This document shows, piece by piece, positions 32,453 through 44,226 of a stretch of 64,000 bases of DNA; position 1 is the first letter of the stretch, and every line of letters starts with the position of its first letter. The stretch spans positions 912,109-976,108 of the forward strand of contig NZ_OY821667.1 of the NCBI RefSeq assembly GCF_963682185.1, read 5' to 3'. The DNA is from an uncultured Cohaesibacter sp. (GTDB lineage Bacteria > Pseudomonadota > Alphaproteobacteria > Rhizobiales > Cohaesibacteraceae). The position numbers and the translations under genes are program-made. A model generated the notes under the pieces. It was not told the DNA's origin. It made no database searches and was given only the letters and a program-made list of their open reading frames with translations.

Positions 32453-34647
32453 GCAAGAACGAACCACAGATCACTCCGGAGCTGATCGCCGCTCATGGCC
32501 TGAAACCCGAAGAATATAACCATATTCTCGAACTGATCGGTCGTGAGCCGACTTTCACCGAGTTTGGTATTTTCTCGGCCATGTGGAATGAGCATTGCTC
32601 CTACAAATCTTCCAAGAAATGGCTCCGCACCCTGCCGACCAAAGGTCCGCGCGTGCTTCAGGGCCCGGGCGAAAATGCGGGCGTGGTGGATATTGACGAT
32701 GGCCAGACGGTTGTCTTCAAGATGGAAAGCCACAACCACCCCTCCTATATCGAGCCTTATCAGGGCGCAGCCACCGGTGTTGGCGGCATTCTGCGTGACG
32801 TCTTCACCATGGGTGCTCGTCCTGTTGCTGCCATGAACTCCCTGCGCTTCGGTGAGCCAGACCATGAACGCACCCGCCACGTGCTTTCGGGCGTTGTTGC
32901 CGGTGTTGGCGGCTATGGCAACAGCTTTGGCGTGCCAACCGTCGGCGGCGAAGTCAGCTTCCACGCCTCTTACAATGGCAACTGCCTTGTGAACGCCTTT
33001 GCGGCAGGCCTTGCCGATGCGGACAAGATTTTCCTCTCTGAAGCCAAGGGCGTCGGCATGCCGGTCGTCTATCTGGGCGCAAAGACAGGCCGCGACGGCG
33101 TTGGCGGAGCCACCATGGCCTCTGCCGAATTCGACGATGACAGCGAAGAGAAGCGTCCTACCGTTCAGGTTGGCGACCCATTCAGCGAAAAACGCCTGAT
33201 GGAAGCCACCCTTGAACTGATGAAGACCGGCGCCGTGATCGCCATTCAGGATATGGGCGCTGCTGGCCTCACCTGTTCAGCCGTTGAAATGGGCGCCAAG
33301 GGCAACCTCGGTATCGATCTTGATCTCGACAAGGTGCCGAACCGCGAAGAGAACATGACTCCGTATGAGATGATGCTCTCTGAATCTCAGGAACGCATGC
33401 TGATGGTCCTGCATCCTGAAAAGCGTGAAGCAGCAGAAGCCGTCTTCCGCAAATGGGAACTGGATTTCGCTGAATGTGGTCTGACCACGGACACACTGCG
33501 CTTCCGCATTTTCCATCAGGGTGAAATGGTTGCAGACCTGCCGATCAAGGAACTGGGCGACGAGGCCCCTGAATATGATCGTCCATGGGTCGAAACACCA
33601 AAGACACCGAAGCTGGACAACGCAACGGTAGACGCACCAAAGAATCTCATGGATAGCCTTGTGGCCCTGATCGGCTCCAAGAATCTGTGCTCCCGCCGCT
33701 GGGTCTGGGAACAATATGACACCATGATTCAGGGCAACACCAAGCAGCGTCCGGGTGGCGATGCTGGCTTGATCCGTGTGGATGGGACCAAGAAGGGCCT
33801 CGCCTTCACCGTTGACGTAACCCCACGCTACTGCAAGGCAGACCCGTTTGAAGGCGGCAAGCAGGCTGTGGCCGAAAGCTGGCGCAACCTCAACGCCGTC
33901 GGCGCCGAACCTCTGGCAACCACCGACAACCTCAACTTCGGCAATCCTGAAAAGCCGGAAATCATGGGCCAGTTCGTGGGCTGCATCAAGGGCGTGGGCG
34001 CAGCCTGCGAAGCCCTCGATATGCCGATCGTTTCGGGCAACGTGTCCCTTTACAACGAAACCTCTGGCGAAGCCATCCTGCCAACCCCAGCCATCGGCGC
34101 TGTCGGCCTTCTGCCCGATGTCGATGTAGCCATCGGCAATGCCTTCGTTGCAGAGCATGAAGTCATCGTCCTGATTGGTGGCCACGGCACGGAAATGGGT
34201 CAGAGCACCTATCTGGCCGAACTGTTTGGCCGTGAAGAGGGCGCACCTCCTCCGGTTGACCTTGAGCTGGAAAAGAAGAACGGCACTTTCGTGCGCGAAG
34301 CCATCCGCGCGGGCACCATCACCGCGGCCCACGACATCTCCGATGGTGGGCTTGGCATCACAGTTGCCGAAATGGCCATCCGTTCCGGCCTTGGTTGTAC
34401 CATTGAATTGCCAGCGCAGGATCCCCACATTGCATTCTACGCAGAAGATCAGGCACGCTACGTCGTGACCTGCTGCAAGGATACTGCCAACGCGCTTCTC
34501 GCTCAGGCCGAAAAGGCTGGCGTTCAAGCCGGTGTCATTGGTTTAATCGAAGGCGATAAATTCAGCGTTGCCGGACATGGCTCTGTTGCCGTTTCCAGCC
34601 TCTCTGAGGCCCATGAAAACTGGCTGCCGGCCTATATGGCTCAGTAG
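32449..34647 (+). CDS. purL: FGAM synthase subunit PurL
   Basis: A protein of 732 residues, the size of the three-subunit type. H-C-S-Y-K-S-S-K near the start, G-P-G-E-N-A-G, the S-H-N-H-P-S motif and tandem AIRS-like halves are all present. It makes FGAM from FGAR using ammonia from PurQ. It is last in the cluster; an imperfect inverted repeat (CATCCCGC/GCGGGATG) lies about 100 nt after it. Confidence 0.97.
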   Translation: MSKNEPQITPELIAAHGLKPEEYNHILELIGREPTFTEFGIFSAMWNEHCSYKSSKKWLRTLPTKGPRVLQGPGENAGVVDIDDGQTVVFKMESHNHPSYIEPYQGAATGVGGILRDVFTMGARPVAAMNSLRFGEPDHERTRHVLSGVVAGVGGYGNSFGVPTVGGEVSFHASYNGNCLVNAFAAGLADADKIFLSEAKGVGMPVVYLGAKTGRDGVGGATMASAEFDDDSEEKRPTVQVGDPFSEKRLMEATLELMKTGAVIAIQDMGAAGLTCSAVEMGAKGNLGIDLDLDKVPNREENMTPYEMMLSESQERMLMVLHPEKREAAEAVFRKWELDFAECGLTTDTLRFRIFHQGEMVADLPIKELGDEAPEYDRPWVETPKTPKLDNATVDAPKNLMDSLVALIGSKNLCSRRWVWEQYDTMIQGNTKQRPGGDAGLIRVDGTKKGLAFTVDVTPRYCKADPFEGGKQAVAESWRNLNAVGAEPLATTDNLNFGNPEKPEIMGQFVGCIKGVGAACEALDMPIVSGNVSLYNETSGEAILPTPAIGAVGLLPDVDVAIGNAFVAEHEVIVLIGGHGTEMGQSTYLAELFGREEGAPPPVDLELEKKNGTFVREAIRAGTITAAHDISDGGLGITVAEMAIRSGLGCTIELPAQDPHIAFYAEDQARYVVTCCKDTANALLAQAEKAGVQAGVIGLIEGDKFSVAGHGSVAVSSLSEAHENWLPAYMAQ

Positions 34648-34860
34648 GATTGAGCTCTGGTCATTTGCTGAAAGATTAGACTGGTGATTGTCCGATTTTT
34701 CAGCTTGACCAGACCCCGTCTGTCGGAGGACGCTGAAGCGAAGTGATCATCCCGCCTTAATCTTGAAAAAGCGGGATGAACCAAAGAATTGCCCGAAGCA
34801 GGAATACGAACAATTGCGTATTCCTTTCTTCTCTGACAATATGCCCTCGAGGAGACCAGC

Positions 34861-35094
34861 ATGCCAATGGAAGCGAGCGAAATCGAAACCCTGATCAGAC
34901 AGTCACTACCGGATGCAAAGGTGATCATCCGGGACCTTGCTGGAGATGGCGATCATTTCGCCGCTGAAGTCGTCTCAGAGAGCTTCAGAGGGAAATCCCG
35001 CGTACAACAGCATCAGCTGGTATATGAAGCTCTGAAAGGCAATATGGGCGGTGAATTGCACGCTCTCGCACTGCAAACCTCAGTGCCAGATTGA
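34861..35094 (+). CDS. BolA-family protein
   Basis: A protein of 77 residues. E-I-E-T-L-I-R-Q-S-L-P-D-A, then D-G-D-H-F-A-A-E-V-V and the Q-H-Q-L-V-Y-E-A-L motif with the iron-sulfur ligand His are the BolA/YrbA fold. It pairs with the monothiol glutaredoxin 90 nt downstream to bind an Fe-S cluster. A GAGGAG ribosome site precedes the ATG. Confidence 0.92.
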   Translation: MPMEASEIETLIRQSLPDAKVIIRDLAGDGDHFAAEVVSESFRGKSRVQQHQLVYEALKGNMGGELHALALQTSVPD

Positions 35095-35183
35095 GCAAGC
35101 GCCACCATCTGGCCCCTCCACACAGCTGACAGCTATCCTTGGTCTGCCGGATGTGTAAACCGCAAAGTTTGAAGGACGGACAT

Positions 35184-35504
35184 ATGAGCGAAATCCAGGC
35201 TTGGATCGACAACGAAGTCAAATCCAACGAAGTCGTGCTTTTCATGAAAGGCACGCCCACATTCCCGCAATGCGGCTTTTCCGGTCAGGTAGTTCAAATT
35301 CTGGATTATCTCGATGTGCCATACAAGGGCATCAACGTTCTGGAAAATGACGACCTGCGTCAGGGCATTAAGGATTATTCCAACTGGCCAACGATTCCCC
35401 AGCTCTATGTAAAAGGCGAATTCGTTGGCGGCTGTGACATCATCCGCGAGATGTTCCAGAGCCAGGAACTGCAGGAAATGCTCGGAAAACCGGCAACCGC
35501 CTGA
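35184..35504 (+). CDS. grxD: Monothiol glutaredoxin (Grx4 type)
   Basis: A protein of 106 residues. The C-G-F-S active site in F-P-Q-C-G-F-S, the W-P-T-I-P-Q-L-Y and G-G-C-D-I motifs are complete. It carries and transfers [2Fe-2S] clusters with BolA. The M-S-E-I-Q start is the family one. A strong terminator follows after about 100 nt. Confidence 0.95.
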   Translation: MSEIQAWIDNEVKSNEVVLFMKGTPTFPQCGFSGQVVQILDYLDVPYKGINVLENDDLRQGIKDYSNWPTIPQLYVKGEFVGGCDIIREMFQSQELQEMLGKPATA

Positions 35505-35600
35505 CGTGTTTCTGGGCCTAGGCGTTCAAAACATTCACATATTCAAGAATAGTGAATCGAAAGAATCGCTTATCGGCAGTTTCTCATAATCTGATTCAAG

Positions 35601-35633
35601 AAAACCCGGATGCCAGCATCCGGGTTTTCTTTT
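35601..35633 (+). terminator. Terminator after grxD
   Basis: AAAACCCGGATGC and GCATCCGGGTTTT form a 13-bp stem with a 2-nt spacer, then CTTTTT. Confidence 0.92.
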
Positions 35634-35695
35634 TGTCTAATCACTAGGCCGCAGAATCCCTTGTTTCCAATTCTTGAGAAACCGATTCAACGCAG

Positions 35696-36664
35696 CTATT
35701 TGTCATGCATGGTAAGGAAATTCTGCGATAGTGCGGTAACAGCTGCACAGCCTTCCGCATCATCACTGTCATCCCCTGCCCGATCATCTTCCAGCGACAG
35801 ACCCTGAAAATCGAACAATTTGCTATCAAGCATATGCGACGGGCGGATGTTTGAGAGTGCCCGGAACATAACCTGTGTACGGCCCTTATGCTGGGCTTCA
35901 AAGCCCTGCAACATGGCCTTCACTTCCTGCCGCTGCAAACCATCCTGAGACCCGCACAGATCGCACGGAATGATCGGGAATTTCATCAGTTCAGCAAATT
36001 TGGCCAGATCCTTTTCCTCGCAATAGGCCAGCGGGCGGAACAGCATCAGATCGCCTTCTTCATTCTTTAGCTTGGGCGGCATGGTTGCCAATCGCCCACC
36101 ATGCAGCAAATTGAGGAAGAAGGTCTCCAGAATGTCATCTCTGTGGTGTCCTAGCAACACAGCGTCACAGCCATGCTCACGCGCGATGCGATAGAGATTG
36201 CCGCGTCTGAGCCGCGAACACAAAGAACAATAGGTGTTGCCCTCCGGGATCTTCTCTTTGACGATGGAATAGGTATCCTGCCGCTCGATATGGTGAGGAA
36301 TATCATGCTCCTCAAAGAAACGCGGCAGCACATCGGATGGGAAGCCCGGCTGCGCCTGATCGAGATTACAGGCCAGAAGGTCAACATCAAGCAGACCGCG
36401 CCATTTCAAATCGAGCAGAAGCGCCAGAAGGCCGTAGGAATCCTTGCCGCCAGAAAGGCACACAAGCCATTTCCGGCCCTTGGTCTGCATATTATAGTCA
36501 TCAATCGCCGCACGCACATTGCGCAGCAGCCGCTTGCGCAGCTTCTTGAAGGACACCGAGCTGGGCGCATTGCGAAACATGGGGTGACAAAGGTCATCCT
36601 CATCCGGCAGAACGGCAGGCGCTTCAGCAGCAGGCAAAACAGCCTCACTCATAGGGTCACTCAT
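35696..36664 (-). CDS. ttcA: tRNA 2-thiocytidine synthase TtcA
   Basis: A protein of 322 residues. PP-loop S-G-G-K-D-S (71-76), the first Cys pair C-S-L-C (146, 149) and the second C-D-L-C (234, 237) are those of TtcA. It thiolates cytidine 32 in tRNA through a labile Fe-S cluster. Upstream of the PP-loop is an Ala/Glu-rich extension. ATG at 36664 or the in-frame ATG four codons later are both possible. It is convergent with grxD. Confidence 0.93.
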   Translation of the reverse strand: MSDPMSEAVLPAAEAPAVLPDEDDLCHPMFRNAPSSVSFKKLRKRLLRNVRAAIDDYNMQTKGRKWLVCLSGGKDSYGLLALLLDLKWRGLLDVDLLACNLDQAQPGFPSDVLPRFFEEHDIPHHIERQDTYSIVKEKIPEGNTYCSLCSRLRRGNLYRIAREHGCDAVLLGHHRDDILETFFLNLLHGGRLATMPPKLKNEEGDLMLFRPLAYCEEKDLAKFAELMKFPIIPCDLCGSQDGLQRQEVKAMLQGFEAQHKGRTQVMFRALSNIRPSHMLDSKLFDFQGLSLEDDRAGDDSDDAEGCAAVTALSQNFLTMHDK

Positions 36665-36764
36665 ATTGATCTTTCCCGGTCAGTCATGTGCCCCTGCATT
36701 AGCAAAAGCAAGCAGCAAGCTCAACGATGATTTGGCATTTCTCTCAGGCCACAGCCCAATACGA

Positions 36765-36794
36765 CAAAAGGCTGCCACTTGGGACAGCCTTTTG
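36765..36794 (-). terminator. Terminator after rpsD
   Basis: CAAAAGGCTG pairs with CAGCCTTTTG around 10 nt. The T-rich part lies within the stem on the minus strand. It is 27 nt after the rpsD stop. Confidence 0.7.
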
Positions 36795-36820
36795 CAAATT
36801 CGACGGAAATTCCGTTTCCC

Positions 36821-37438
36821 TTAACGGGAATAGAATTCGACCACGAGGTTCGGTTCCATGACGACAGGATATGGCACGTCGGCCAGCTGCGGCATAGCTT
36901 TGTAGGTAGCGGTCATCTTGTTGTGGTCTGCTTCGATGTAATCAGGCACATCACGCTCAGCCAGCTGGGTTGCTTCCAGAACGAAAGCGAGCTGCTTGGA
37001 ACGATCGCGCACTTCAATCACATCACCAACCTTACAACGGTAGGAAGGAATGTTGACGCGCTGGCCGTTCACTTTAACGTGGCCGTGGTTTACGAACTGA
37101 CGAGCAGCAAACACGGTAGCAACGAATTTCGCACGGTAGACAATGGCGTCCAGACGGGACTCCAACAGACCGATCAGCAGTTCCGAGGTATCGCCCTTCA
37201 GACGGTTTGCTTCCTTATAGATGCGCAGGAAGTGTTTCTCGGAGATGTTGCCGTAGTAGCCTTTCAGCTTCTGTTTTGCACGCAGCTGCAGACCGAAGTC
37301 AGACAGTTTGCCTTTACGGCGCTGACCATGCTGGCCCGGTGCATATTCGCGGCGGTTTACCGGGGACTTCGGACGACCCCAGATATTTTCGCCCATACGG
37401 CGGTCAATTTTATACTTCTGAGAATGGCGCTTGGACAT
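36821..37438 (-). CDS. rpsD: 30S ribosomal protein S4
   Basis: A protein of 205 residues. [14 protein letters not shown], the G-Q-H-G-Q-R-R-K segment and the S4 RNA-binding domain (R-L-D-A-I-V-Y-R, then N-G-Q-R-V-N) are complete. It nucleates the 30S body. It stands alone here, as in most Alphaproteobacteria. Confidence 0.98.
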   Translation of the reverse strand: MSKRHSQKYKIDRRMGENIWGRPKSPVNRREYAPGQHGQRRKGKLSDFGLQLRAKQKLKGYYGNISEKHFLRIYKEANRLKGDTSELLIGLLESRLDAIVYRAKFVATVFAARQFVNHGHVKVNGQRVNIPSYRCKVGDVIEVRDRSKQLAFVLEATQLAERDVPDYIEADHNKMTATYKAMPQLADVPYPVVMEPNLVVEFYSR

Positions 37439-37662
37439 TCGCGTGTTTCCTTTCAAGTTTTTAAGAAAACGCGCCCCTCCTGGGATCATCGGCAAAAGCC
37501 AGATCCGACAGAACACAAAGGATGCGCCCCTTTGTCTTCGCGGGTGCGTTAAAATCAAAGGGGGCCAACAAAAGGCCCCGCAGAGATTGGATGGTGTTTA
37601 GAGCCTTTACCCTGGCAAGTCAAACTGAATCCGCCAGTTTCTGCCTAGAAACCGCGTTTGCC

Positions 37663-38499
37663 TCACAGAATCATGCCTGCTTGTGCCTTTTTCTCAACAA
37701 GTGATGCCCAAGCGATGGTAAGCCTCTCCGTATCGCCTCTTGTTGCGAAAAAGCGTATGCGCCTTTCCTGCTGGGGCAAATCAGCCTGCCAGCCAGCAAT
37801 ACAGTCCTGCCATTCCTGCTCAAGCAGATGCATCACCCGTCGCGCAACGGCATGGGCTGGATCGATCCACAGCACCGGGCGCGGCGCAATGGCTTCCAAC
37901 ACAGGCAACAAAAGCGGATAGTGCGTGCAGCCCAGGACGATCACATCCACATCACCATTTTGAGGCCCCTCGAAGACGCCCTGTATCTCGGCATAAACGG
38001 CCTCCTCATTCCTCTCTCCTTCCAGAAGATAGGATTCAGCCAACCGCGCCAGCCGATTGCAGGCGATAAGGTCCACCACGCATTCATCGGCATAATCGCG
38101 AATGAGATCACGCGTATAAGCGCGTCGAATGGTCCCCGGCGTGGCAATCACCGCAAAATGCCCTGAGCGGGTCGCATGCGCCGCCGGTTTGATAGCCGGA
38201 ACAATCCCGACAATCGGAAAGGAAAAGCGCGTACGCAACGCTTCTAGAGCGACTGTGGAAGCCGTATTGCAAGCGACCACCAACAAATCCGGGACATAGG
38301 CCTTGCAGGTGTCTTCAATAAGGTTGATCAGCCCATCGATAAGCGCGTCATCACTCAGATCCCCATAGGGAAAGCGCGCATCATCGGCCAGAAATAGATA
38401 GTTGGCATAGGGAAGTGTCGCCATAAGAGCAGACAAAACCGACAGCCCACCCAGACCGGAATCGAAAACAAGGATATTGGGATCTCTTTTCCTGACCAT
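37663..38499 (-). CDS. murI: Glutamate racemase
   Basis: A protein of 278 residues. V-F-D-S-G-L-G-G-L-S-V-L (Asp), V-A-C-N-T-A-S-T (first catalytic Cys) and V-L-G-C-T-H-Y-P (second Cys) are the racemase sites. It makes D-glutamate for peptidoglycan. The ATG at 38499 has a GGGG site; the longer TTG frame is rejected. trmJ lies 47 nt upstream on the same strand. Confidence 0.95.
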   Translation of the reverse strand: MVRKRDPNILVFDSGLGGLSVLSALMATLPYANYLFLADDARFPYGDLSDDALIDGLINLIEDTCKAYVPDLLVVACNTASTVALEALRTRFSFPIVGIVPAIKPAAHATRSGHFAVIATPGTIRRAYTRDLIRDYADECVVDLIACNRLARLAESYLLEGERNEEAVYAEIQGVFEGPQNGDVDVIVLGCTHYPLLLPVLEAIAPRPVLWIDPAHAVARRVMHLLEQEWQDCIAGWQADLPQQERRIRFFATRGDTERLTIAWASLVEKKAQAGMIL

Positions 38500-38546
38500 A
38501 CTCACGCCCCATTCCGTCAAAGACGAACCTTTACCCGCAGCCGTTT

Positions 38547-39284
38547 TTACGGCTTGGGCCGCTCGTGCCTGCGCTGCAAAGCTGCAACAACGCCGCGCAA
38601 GGTACGCACTTCCTGTTCAGCCCAATCGCCTTTCTGCAAGATCGTGCGCAGATTCTGAACCATGTGCTGGCGTTTTTCCGGAGGCCGGAAAAAACCCGCT
38701 TCGTCAAGAGCTTCCTCGAAATGGTCAAACAGCCGGACCATGTCTTCCTTGCTGGCGCGCGGCACATCCGGCGTCTCAAACGGCAACGCCGCTTCGCGAT
38801 CGCTGCCAGACATGCGCCATTCATAGCAGATGATCAAAACGGCCTGCGCGATATTGAGAGAAGAAAAATCCGGATCAACGGGCAACGTCAGAATTTCGTT
38901 TGCAAGGGCAACTTCATCATTATTCAGTCCCCATCGTTCGCGTCCGAACATGATCCCGACCTTACCGCCATTATTCACCGTGGCGCGCAAAATCTGCGCA
39001 GCTTCCACCGGATGGCGCACAGTCTTGAGCATATCGCGCTGGCGAGCAGTTGTTGCATAGACGAAGTCCAGATCAGCGACGGCCTCTTCCACGGTTTCAA
39101 ACTTCAACGTCTTTCCGATAACATGGTCCGCACGGCTTGCAGCATTGCGTGCCTTTTCACTGGGCCATCCGTCTCGCGGTCTCACCAGCCTCAAATCTGT
39201 AACACCGAAATTGGCCATGGCGCGTGCTGCCATGCCGATATTTTCTCCCAACTGTGGTTCGACCAGAATAATGACCGGATCCAT
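38547..39284 (-). CDS. trmJ: SPOUT RNA methyltransferase (TrmJ type)
   Basis: A protein of 245 residues. V-E-P-Q-L-G-E-N-I-G-M-A-A-R-A-M, then the SAM knot motifs G-I-M-F-G-R-E-R-W-G-L and L-P-V-D-P-D-F-S-S-L-N-I-A-Q-A-V. It probably methylates the 2'-OH of residue 32 of tRNAs. A C-terminal helical domain follows. murI is directly downstream and may be co-transcribed. Confidence 0.9.
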   Translation of the reverse strand: MDPVIILVEPQLGENIGMAARAMANFGVTDLRLVRPRDGWPSEKARNAASRADHVIGKTLKFETVEEAVADLDFVYATTARQRDMLKTVRHPVEAAQILRATVNNGGKVGIMFGRERWGLNNDEVALANEILTLPVDPDFSSLNIAQAVLIICYEWRMSGSDREAALPFETPDVPRASKEDMVRLFDHFEEALDEAGFFRPPEKRQHMVQNLRTILQKGDWAEQEVRTLRGVVAALQRRHERPKP

Positions 39285-39988
39285 TTCTTCTTCTTTCCAT
39301 TATCCGAAAAACGCCCATACAGCGAATGCCTAACAAGGCGCGCGTTGCTAATCTGCATTTGAAAACTGGGCGAGTAGTGGCGCAAAGCCATGCCGATTGC
39401 AAGCCCCGCCACCCGTTTCGCCGCCCAAACCGCACTGGAAGATCAAAAGAAGAAAACGTTTTCCTACCCAACAATGCAGTAGAAATGATTAGAAACGCTT
39501 CAAGTAAAAATGTTTCATGTAGAATAAGTGATAAATTGCACACCTATTAACCGAGAGAAAATTTAAGTGAGAGAAAAGGTGTGGCTACCCAATCAATCAA
39601 GGTGGTGGGCAAGCGGGTGATTAGGTAGCCACTGGTCTGAAAGACCAAAATATTTGTAACCAAAAAGTAATCCAAGGTAAATAGCAAACCAATTACCTTT
39701 ACTGAACTATTCACTTAATATTTCCAAGAAAATAATATAAAAATAGAATATGAAATATAGACAGGGCTTCAAACCGAAACAAATAGACAAGAACTTAAGT
39801 GATAAACTTATTACGAAAACACTTGCAAGCCAGAATGACACTGTTGAAGTCAATCTCAATAAAAAGCCACGGACTTTATCAAGCCCGTGGCATCATATTT
39901 TGAATAAGCATTACTGCTAATTCATCCGATTTTATCTTGTCAGTTAAATCTCGTTTTCTGGAATAAAGGCAACCAGCGCAAAGAGACT
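39285..39988. other. Long structured intergenic region between trmJ and alaS
   Basis: About 700 nt without a gene. A 15-bp stem with one mismatch (39581-39595 and 39618-39632, GTGGCTACC core) is followed at once by a TGGTCT/AGACCA stem (39633-39647). AT-rich sequence follows to about 39860. The alaS terminator is at 39866-39891. A small RNA is possible but no family is recognised. Confidence 0.45.
39866..39891 (-). terminator. Terminator of alaS
   Basis: On the minus strand GCCACGG, a 12-nt loop, CCGTGGC, then TTTTTATT. It lies about 100 nt after the stop. Confidence 0.85.
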
Positions 39989-42643
39989 TTAAGACAGCAA
40001 AGCTTCGATAGCAGCAATGGCGTCATTGGCCTTGTCAGCATCCTTGCCGCCAGCCTGAGCCATATCCGGACGTCCACCGCCACCGCGGCCGCCGAGTACT
40101 TCAGCGGCAACCTTGACCATGTCCACAGCATTGAAGCGATCTGTCAGGTCGTCAGTCACACCAACGACAACACCGACCTTGCTATCTTCCGACACGGCAA
40201 TCATCACGACGACGCCAGAGCCAATGCTTTCCTTGCCCTGATCAACCATGCCTTTAAGGTCTTTGGGCGAAATGCCTTCAGCAACACGTGCGAGGAACTT
40301 AACGCCATTGACTTCTTTGACGGCATCGCCACCGGAACCGCTGCCACCCATAGCCAGCTTGCGGCGCACATCGGCAAGCTCTTTTTCGAGCTTGCGGCGA
40401 TCTGCCACCAGCGCTTCCAGACGCTCGACAAGATCATTTGGCGCCACTTTCAACAAACCCGCGGCTTCGCGCACGCGCCCATCCTGCTGCTGCAAATAGG
40501 TACGCGCTTCCTTACCGGTCAAGGCTTCAATACGGCGCACACCGGCTGCGACTGCGCTTTCGGAAACGATAGTCATCAGACCAACATCACCGGTGCGGTT
40601 CACATGGGTACCGCCGCAAAGCTCAACCGAATAGGTCTTGCCAGCCTTGTCACCACGCAGGGCTTCGCCCATGGAAACCACGCGAACCTCATCGCCATAT
40701 TTCTCACCAAACAGCGCCATGGCACCCGCTTCAATGGCATCATCAACAGCCATAATGCGGGTTTCGACAGGTCCATTCTGCAAGACGATCTCGTTGACCA
40801 TCTCTTCAACCTGGCTCACTTCTTCATCCGTCACCGGTTTTTGGTGCGAAAAGTCAAAGCGCAGACGCTCCGGCGTTACGAATGAACCTTTCTGTGCCAC
40901 GTGATCGCCAAGGGTTTCCCGCAGGGCTTCATGCAAAAGGTGGGTCGCGGAATGGTTCGCCCGGATGGCAGAGCGACGCTCGTGATCCACAACCAACTCC
41001 AGCGCGTCTCCGACTTTCACCGATCCCTCGACGAGTTTGCCCAAATGTACAAACATGCCGTGGTTTTTCTTCACGGTATCAGTCACTTCGAAGCGAATGC
41101 CATCGGCGATCATAACGCCCGTATCGCCAATCTGACCACCGGATTCGCCATAGAATGGTGTCTGGTTGAGAATGATGCTTGCTTCGTCTCCGGCCTTCAG
41201 GCTGTCCACTTCTGCGCCATCCTTGACCAATGCGACAATAGCCCCTTCGGTGCGTTCGCGATCATAGCCCAAGAAATCAGTTGCCCCGACTTTCTCGCTC
41301 ACGTCGAACCAGATTGCATCAGTTGCCGCTTCGCCAGAGCCGGCCCAGTTGGCCCGAGCTTCCGCCTTCTGGCGTGCCATGGCCGTATCAAATCCGGCGA
41401 CATCAACCTCGATGCTGCGTGCACGCAAGGCATCCTGCGTCAGATCGAGAGGGAAGCCATAAGTATCGTAAAGCTTGAAGGCTGTTTCCCCATCAAGACT
41501 ATCGCCCTTATGCATGCCGTCCGTTGCATCATCAAGCAACTGCAGACCACGGCTCAAGGTCTTGCCAAAGCGGGATTCTTCAAGCTTCAAGGTTTCCGTG
41601 ATCAGGGCTTCTGCGCGCACGAGCTCAGGGAAAGCCTGCCCCATTTCGCGTACGAGCGTCGGCACCATCTTGTAGATAATGGGATCCTGCGAGCCGAGCA
41701 ACCGCGCGTGACGCATGGCGCGACGCATGATGCGGCGCAGAACATAGCCGCGGCCGTCAGAAGAAGGCAGCACGCCATCGGCAATCAGGAAGCTGGTAGA
41801 GCGCAAATGGTCAGCAATCACACGGTGGCTGGCCTTGGCTTCGCCCACTTCGTCAACACCGGTCAGATCAACACTATTCTGGATCAGCGCCCGGAACAAA
41901 TCCGTTTCATAGTTATCATGGGTCCCCTGAAGCACCGCGGCGATACGCTCAAGCCCCATGCCCGTATCAATGGAAGGCCGAGGCAGGTCCACACGCTCAT
42001 CTTTGGTGAGCTGCTCATACTGCATGAAGACGAGGTTCCAGATTTCGATAAACCGGTCGCCATCTTCTTCCGGGCTACCCGGAGGGCCACCCCAGATGTG
42101 ATCGCCATGATCATAGAAAATTTCGGAGCAAGGACCGCATGGGCCAGTTTCCCCCATCGACCAGAAGTTATCGCTGGTCGGAATGCGAATGATCTTGTTG
42201 TCAGAAAGCCCTGCAATCTTTTTCCAGAGATCAAAAGCTTCGTCATCTTCGTGATAGACGGTCACCAGCAGCTTGTCCGCAGGAAGGTCGAATTCCTTGG
42301 TGATCAGGTTCCAAGCAAGCTCGATGGCATTTTCCTTGAAATAGTCACCGAAAGAAAAGTTGCCGAGCATTTCGAAGAAAGTGTGATGACGCGCCGTATA
42401 GCCGACATTATCCAGATCGTTATGCTTGCCGCCTGCGCGCACGCATTTCTGCGATGTTACCGCGCGGCTATAGTCACGCTGCTCAAGGCCCGTAAACACA
42501 TTCTTGAACTGCACCATGCCTGCGTTGGTAAACATCAACGTCGGGTCGTTGCGCGGAACCAGAGGCCCGGAATCCACGATGGAGTGACCATGCTCGTTGA
42601 AGTAGTTCAAGAAAGTTGATCGAATTTCATTTACACCGCTCAT
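39989..42643 (-). CDS. alaS: Alanyl-tRNA synthetase
   Basis: A protein of 884 residues. Class II core (motif 1 near the start, [10 protein letters not shown]), the editing domain with H-S-A-T-H-L and the C-x-x-x-H of E-L-C-G-G-T-H, and the C-terminal DHHA1 domain ([12 protein letters not shown]) are all present. It charges tRNA-Ala. Next upstream is recA, 450 nt away, a gene order common in Rhizobiales. Confidence 0.98.
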   Translation of the reverse strand: MSGVNEIRSTFLNYFNEHGHSIVDSGPLVPRNDPTLMFTNAGMVQFKNVFTGLEQRDYSRAVTSQKCVRAGGKHNDLDNVGYTARHHTFFEMLGNFSFGDYFKENAIELAWNLITKEFDLPADKLLVTVYHEDDEAFDLWKKIAGLSDNKIIRIPTSDNFWSMGETGPCGPCSEIFYDHGDHIWGGPPGSPEEDGDRFIEIWNLVFMQYEQLTKDERVDLPRPSIDTGMGLERIAAVLQGTHDNYETDLFRALIQNSVDLTGVDEVGEAKASHRVIADHLRSTSFLIADGVLPSSDGRGYVLRRIMRRAMRHARLLGSQDPIIYKMVPTLVREMGQAFPELVRAEALITETLKLEESRFGKTLSRGLQLLDDATDGMHKGDSLDGETAFKLYDTYGFPLDLTQDALRARSIEVDVAGFDTAMARQKAEARANWAGSGEAATDAIWFDVSEKVGATDFLGYDRERTEGAIVALVKDGAEVDSLKAGDEASIILNQTPFYGESGGQIGDTGVMIADGIRFEVTDTVKKNHGMFVHLGKLVEGSVKVGDALELVVDHERRSAIRANHSATHLLHEALRETLGDHVAQKGSFVTPERLRFDFSHQKPVTDEEVSQVEEMVNEIVLQNGPVETRIMAVDDAIEAGAMALFGEKYGDEVRVVSMGEALRGDKAGKTYSVELCGGTHVNRTGDVGLMTIVSESAVAAGVRRIEALTGKEARTYLQQQDGRVREAAGLLKVAPNDLVERLEALVADRRKLEKELADVRRKLAMGGSGSGGDAVKEVNGVKFLARVAEGISPKDLKGMVDQGKESIGSGVVVMIAVSEDSKVGVVVGVTDDLTDRFNAVDMVKVAAEVLGGRGGGGRPDMAQAGGKDADKANDAIAAIEALLS

Positions 42644-43094
42644 GACACACCAATTTCTCCTGCCCCGGATGAGGCTCAGAACCTTTCGCTCATTTCACAC
42701 TCTGCCATCCGATCAACAGATGCAGCAATATCTTAGCCCGCAATCAAGACCTTCAAAAATGAAGTGGCCGAGCGTACTTCTTTCCAATAACAGAAGGGCT
42801 CGAAGGCCTGACAGGGATGAATGCCAAGATTGAAGGAAGACAATCGTCTTCTTGGCAATTTTCTAACTTTGTCTCTTGGCGGTTTTAACGAGCAACAAAG
42901 CGCATGTCTATCATTTTGCGCAGAAACCCCAGAGCTATCATCAGCTTCTGTCGAAAATTATCGGCTTTTTCATTGCGTATTCCAGCCCACAATACAAAAG
43001 GGCCACCCAAGGCGGCCCTCTCAACAATCGGAACGAATGAAATCTCAAAGAGCCATCAAGAAGAAAACTGACCTTCTATTGGCATCTCACACGG
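42644..43094. other. Intergenic region between recA and alaS
   Basis: About 450 nt. It holds the recA terminator (42999-43019) and presumably the alaS promoter. No gene or RNA is recognised. Confidence 0.5.
42999..43019 (-). terminator. Terminator of recA
   Basis: AGGGCCACC pairs with GGCGGCCCT (one G-U pair) around CAA; on the minus strand TTTTGTATT follows. Confidence 0.85.
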
Positions 43095-44162
43095 TTATTC
43101 GTCGTCGCCTTCATCAGCGGTAGCAAGATCAATCAGATCAGCGTTAAGACCTGCACTTTGGCGAATACCCACTTCGATCTCATCGGCAATCTGAGGATTT
43201 TCCTTAAGGAAATTCTTCGAATTTTCGCGCCCTTGCCCCAAACGCTGGCTATCGTAGGAGAACCATGCTCCCGACTTCTCGACAATCCCGGCCTTTACAC
43301 CAAGATCAAGAAGCTCGCCAAGTTTGGAGATGCCTTCTCCATAGGTGATATCGAACTCGACCTGCTTGAACGGAGCGGCCACCTTGTTCTTGACGACCTT
43401 TACGCGTGTCTGGTTACCCACGACCTCGTCACGATCCTTGATGGAACCGATCCGGCGAATATCCAAACGGACAGATGCGTAGAATTTCAGAGCGTTACCA
43501 CCGGTCGTCGTTTCCGGACTACCAAACATCACGCCAATCTTCATACGGATCTGGTTGATGAAGATAACCATGCAATTGGTGCGAGAGATGGACCCCGCCA
43601 ACTTGCGCATGGCCTGACTCATCAAGCGCGCCTGAAGACCGGGAAGCGAATCCCCCATCTCGCCTTCCAGCTCGGCTCGCGGCGTCAGGGCAGCAACCGA
43701 GTCGACCACCAGAACATCCACGGCACCGGAACGCACCAGCGTATCGGCAATTTCAAGTGCCTGCTCACCAGCATCGGGCTGAGAAATCAGCAGGTTATCA
43801 ATATCCACGCCAAGCTTGCGCGCATAAATCGGATCCAGCGCATGCTCAGCATCCACAAACGCGCAGATTCCGCCACGCTTTTGCGATTCTGCAACCACAT
43901 GCAGAGCCAGAGTGGTTTTACCAGATGATTCCGGACCATACACCTCGACGATTCGTCCTTTGGGCAGACCACCGATACCCAATGCGATATCAAGCCCGAG
44001 AGAACCAGTCGGAATGGACTCAATTTCGACCACTTCTCTCTGGCCCAGCTTCATCACGGAGCCTTTGCCGAATGCGCGGTCAATCTGCGATAGGGCGGCT
44101 TCCAATGCCTTTGTCTTGTCCATGCTGCTTCCTTCGACCAACCGGAGACTATTTTGTGCCAT
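43095..44162 (-). CDS. recA: Recombinase A
   Basis: A protein of 355 residues. [10 protein letters not shown] start, Walker [10 protein letters not shown], the L-I-S-Q-P-D strand, loop L2 and the acidic C-terminal tail are complete. It forms filaments on single-stranded DNA, drives recombination and triggers self-cleavage of LexA-like proteins, including in principle the phage repressor at 4467. A near-match LexA box lies upstream. An ATG four codons earlier (44174) is an alternative. Confidence 0.98.
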   Translation of the reverse strand: MAQNSLRLVEGSSMDKTKALEAALSQIDRAFGKGSVMKLGQREVVEIESIPTGSLGLDIALGIGGLPKGRIVEVYGPESSGKTTLALHVVAESQKRGGICAFVDAEHALDPIYARKLGVDIDNLLISQPDAGEQALEIADTLVRSGAVDVLVVDSVAALTPRAELEGEMGDSLPGLQARLMSQAMRKLAGSISRTNCMVIFINQIRMKIGVMFGSPETTTGGNALKFYASVRLDIRRIGSIKDRDEVVGNQTRVKVVKNKVAAPFKQVEFDITYGEGISKLGELLDLGVKAGIVEKSGAWFSYDSQRLGQGRENSKNFLKENPQIADEIEVGIRQSAGLNADLIDLATADEGDDE

Positions 44163-44211
44163 TTTGAGTTCCATTCTTCATAGCGAACACGCTTGTGCAA
44201 CAACGATTAAT

Positions 44212-44226
44212 GTACACATTTTGTTC
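44212..44226 (-). promoter_or_regulatory. LexA (SOS) box candidate of recA
   Basis: GTAC, 7 nt, then GTTC, one mismatch from the alphaproteobacterial GTTC-N7-GTTC box. It lies 50-65 nt upstream of the recA ATG, in the usual place. Confidence 0.6.

Noticed and set aside
33277-34527. Minus-strand frame of 416 codons
   Set aside because: Antisense shadow of purL, a fully recognisable enzyme.
40901-42619. Plus-strand frame of 572 codons
   Set aside because: It is the antisense shadow of alaS; no ribosome site and no family features.
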